Shown piece by piece: positions 62,235-64,000 of a DNA stretch of 64,000 nt. Positions within the stretch are counted from its first letter, which is position 1. Each line of letters begins with the position of its first letter. The position numbers and the translations under genes were made by a program. A model generated the notes under the pieces. That model did no database searches, was not told the DNA's origin, and saw only the letters and a list, made by a program, of their open reading frames with translations. The stretch is from a virus: the IMG/VR virus record IMGVR_UViG_3300008952_002707, positions 1 through 64,000 of that record; one strand, written 5' to 3'.

Positions 62235-64000
62235 ATGGCTATGCAAGTAAGATCTTTTAGAGACACCCTTCGAATGGTCGACGCTGATTTGATAGGAATA
62301 AAGCGCCGTACGAACAATACTAGTAACTATCACCCTATGGTACGTCATGATTGGGGGACTGAAGACAAGATCCGGGGCTCCTTAGGGCGATACTATACTG
62401 TTTATGAAAGCAGCCGGGGTACCGCGCTTGTAAGTTACGCAGGAGCACTCCGCGGACTACGTGAGGGAGCCAACCCCGCCAGCGGTTGGGAGGACCATGC
62501 CGGCTCGAACAATTATGAGCCGCGCCTAGGCGGTAACCATCGTCTAAGGGGACAGCTAAATGGACCCAATGATGGTACCAATATAATTTTTGATTATGAA
62601 GTTATAAGATATGCCGGCACCGATCGGCGCTGGCATGTCCGCGGACATGCCGGCACCGACTTCGCCCCGATCCTGAGACTATCTTCCTCGGTGGCTGCCT
62701 GGAACGCATATCAATCTCGGAATGCGGCATCCACGGACTTTATCGGAGGCTATAACGGCATGGGTCGGTACGTAAAAGACGGTTTTAACGTAGGAAGGAC
62801 GACATATGCGCCACTTGTTGATAATTCTATTTATTATGACCATACTTGTTACCTCTATAACCTATCAGCTGATAAACAGACGCGACTAGCGAGCGGAGTA
62901 AACCTTCGGGTAGAGCCCATTTATAATTATTATCCTGCGACGACTCCTCCGTATGAGATAGTAATTGGCAGCAGTCCCCAGGTTCAAGAGTACTACCTTC
63001 CCAATGTGTACTACCTCCAGAGTGAGTTACACAACACATCAAGCGCACTTTTAGCACAGTATCATCTTCCAGCGTTGACTCTTAATGAAAGGGTACCCTG
63101 GTTTGTTATTTCCAATCAGCAGACGGTCACGGAAGCTAATATTGGGAGATATTATGATATGTATGCCGAAGGGCTTCAAGATGTATTAGAGGATACATCC
63201 GAACTACAGCTTCTGGACACAAATTTAGAGAAGAACAATAAAAACTTTGTTGTTCTATACTCCGATCTTGGAGCACTAAAGGAAGATCGGATAGATACAA
63301 CTACGATTCCATTTTATAATAAGCTTATTTTGGGGTATGATATAGATCTAAGAGCTGGCAAGGAGGAACACATTTCTATCTTGCAACAACTTTATAACGA
63401 TTCTGACACGAAAGATTTTATTAATTTGCTCCAAATGGCAACCGTACTTAAACTCACGACAGCGGCAGCAGAAACTATTCAGGCTCCATTTACAACAACA
63501 CGCCGGACGGTTCTGAGCGCCGAAGATGCTAGCCAATGGAACTACGAAACCTCTACACAAGATTATAATGTTTTATACGATTTGGAAGACCTATTGAACA
63601 ACATGATTACCAACAATGACGCTGTGACCTTGGCCGACATGATCAATAACTTCTCGACCTTTAATCCGAATGTACAGTATAACGGGCTTGACTTGGACTC
63701 GCTTCCCTTTCGACTTATTAGAGACTATCAGCTTTCAGAGGACCAGCTAGATTCTAATGCGGTGCATGCTGAAAATGCCGAAAATGATATGTTTAGTGTG
63801 GAGGGTTCTCCTTCCGCAGTCTCCCGCGTACTGAAAACTTTTGAAGAGGTATTAGAGACTACTCCGTGCCATTCAGAAACTCTTATGTATATAATAAAAA
63901 AGAAAACGGCTCCGGACGCCGCACCGATACAAACTTTTTACGTCGCAGCGAATTTTAGAAGTAGTACCCCAACGATGTATTATGACACTCAAGTAAAATA
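62235..64000 (+). CDS. virion structural protein, truncated by the window end
   Basis: An open frame without stop from the ATG at 62235 to the last base (588 codons so far), three bases after the previous stop. The N terminus starts MAMQVRSFRDTLRMV. Residues from about 545 (SETLMYIIKKK, IQTFYVAAN, MYYDTQVK) resemble the repeated fibronectin-like fibre or structural domains of marine T4-like phages. The true length is unknown because it continues past the window. Confidence 0.8.
   Translation, partial: MAMQVRSFRDTLRMVDADLIGIKRRTNNTSNYHPMVRHDWGTEDKIRGSLGRYYTVYESSRGTALVSYAGALRGLREGANPASGWEDHAGSNNYEPRLGGNHRLRGQLNGPNDGTNIIFDYEVIRYAGTDRRWHVRGHAGTDFAPILRLSSSVAAWNAYQSRNAASTDFIGGYNGMGRYVKDGFNVGRTTYAPLVDNSIYYDHTCYLYNLSADKQTRLASGVNLRVEPIYNYYPATTPPYEIVIGSSPQVQEYYLPNVYYLQSELHNTSSALLAQYHLPALTLNERVPWFVISNQQTVTEANIGRYYDMYAEGLQDVLEDTSELQLLDTNLEKNNKNFVVLYSDLGALKEDRIDTTTIPFYNKLILGYDIDLRAGKEEHISILQQLYNDSDTKDFINLLQMATVLKLTTAAAETIQAPFTTTRRTVLSAEDASQWNYETSTQDYNVLYDLEDLLNNMITNNDAVTLADMINNFSTFNPNVQYNGLDLDSLPFRLIRDYQLSEDQLDSNAVHAENAENDMFSVEGSPSAVSRVLKTFEEVLETTPCHSETLMYIIKKKTAPDAAPIQTFYVAANFRSSTPTMYYDTQVK

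Overview
The window is part of a large tailed-phage genome (Caudoviricetes) of the T4-like, contractile-tail type. Evidence: every gene is on the + strand, genes are packed with ATGA/TAATG-type overlaps, and recognisable T4-like proteins are present: a gp55-like late sigma factor, gp25-like and gp6-like baseplate wedge proteins, a PIN-PhoH protein and several small proteins typical of marine T4-like phages. The heptose-precursor genes point to a Gram-negative host whose surface carries heptose-containing glycans; the exact host cannot be read from the sequence. There is no integrase or other sign of temperance.

Region 1 (1-10.2 kb) holds accessory and nucleic-acid genes: an 830-residue protein joining a ligase-like KxDG nucleotidyltransferase half to an HxGH adenylyltransferase half, small unknown proteins, an 82-nt RNA that looks like the tRNA-like domain of tmRNA without its mRNA-like part, three unrelated zinc-metallopeptidase-like proteins (one a signal-anchored metzincin), a lipoprotein with its own sigma70-like promoter, a tRNA-Thr(UGU), an HxGH nucleotidyltransferase, PhoH and a PD-(D/E)XK nuclease with four Fe-S-type cysteines.

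Region 2 (10.2-33.1 kb) is a continuous run of 29 sugar and glycan genes. It contains about seven glycosyltransferase-like proteins, an ADP-heptose module (HldD plus HldE split into adenylyltransferase and kinase genes), a dTDP-sugar start (RmlA-like, RmlB), several SDR epimerase-type proteins, a DegT aminotransferase, a cupin, a methyltransferase and a B12-type radical SAM enzyme. A coherent but unfamiliar sub-cluster (22.2-27.6 kb) has a sialyltransferase-like protein, a HAD phosphatase, a GAPDH-like dehydrogenase, a CMP-sugar cytidylyltransferase, an FAH-family enzyme, a D-2-hydroxyacid dehydrogenase and a half-length DegT aminotransferase. I infer that it makes and transfers an unusual CMP-activated acid sugar. 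Likely targets of the whole region are the virion, the phage DNA or the host surface; the sequence does not decide among them.

Region 3 (33.1-34.8 kb) returns to T4-like core genes: small conserved proteins, an FmdB-type zinc ribbon and the gp55-like sigma factor. Region 4 (34.8-64 kb) is the late virion module: an M15 peptidase, a spike or hub-type protein, an 1836-residue structural protein, gp25, gp6, a 508-residue structural protein, a 3914-residue giant with four LamG/concanavalin-like domains, and three further structural proteins, the last running off the end of the window.

No gap longer than about 100 bases lacks a gene or RNA. The most unusual items are the miniature tmRNA-like RNA, the ligase-adenylyltransferase fusion, the CMP-acid-sugar sub-cluster and the LamG-bearing giant protein.
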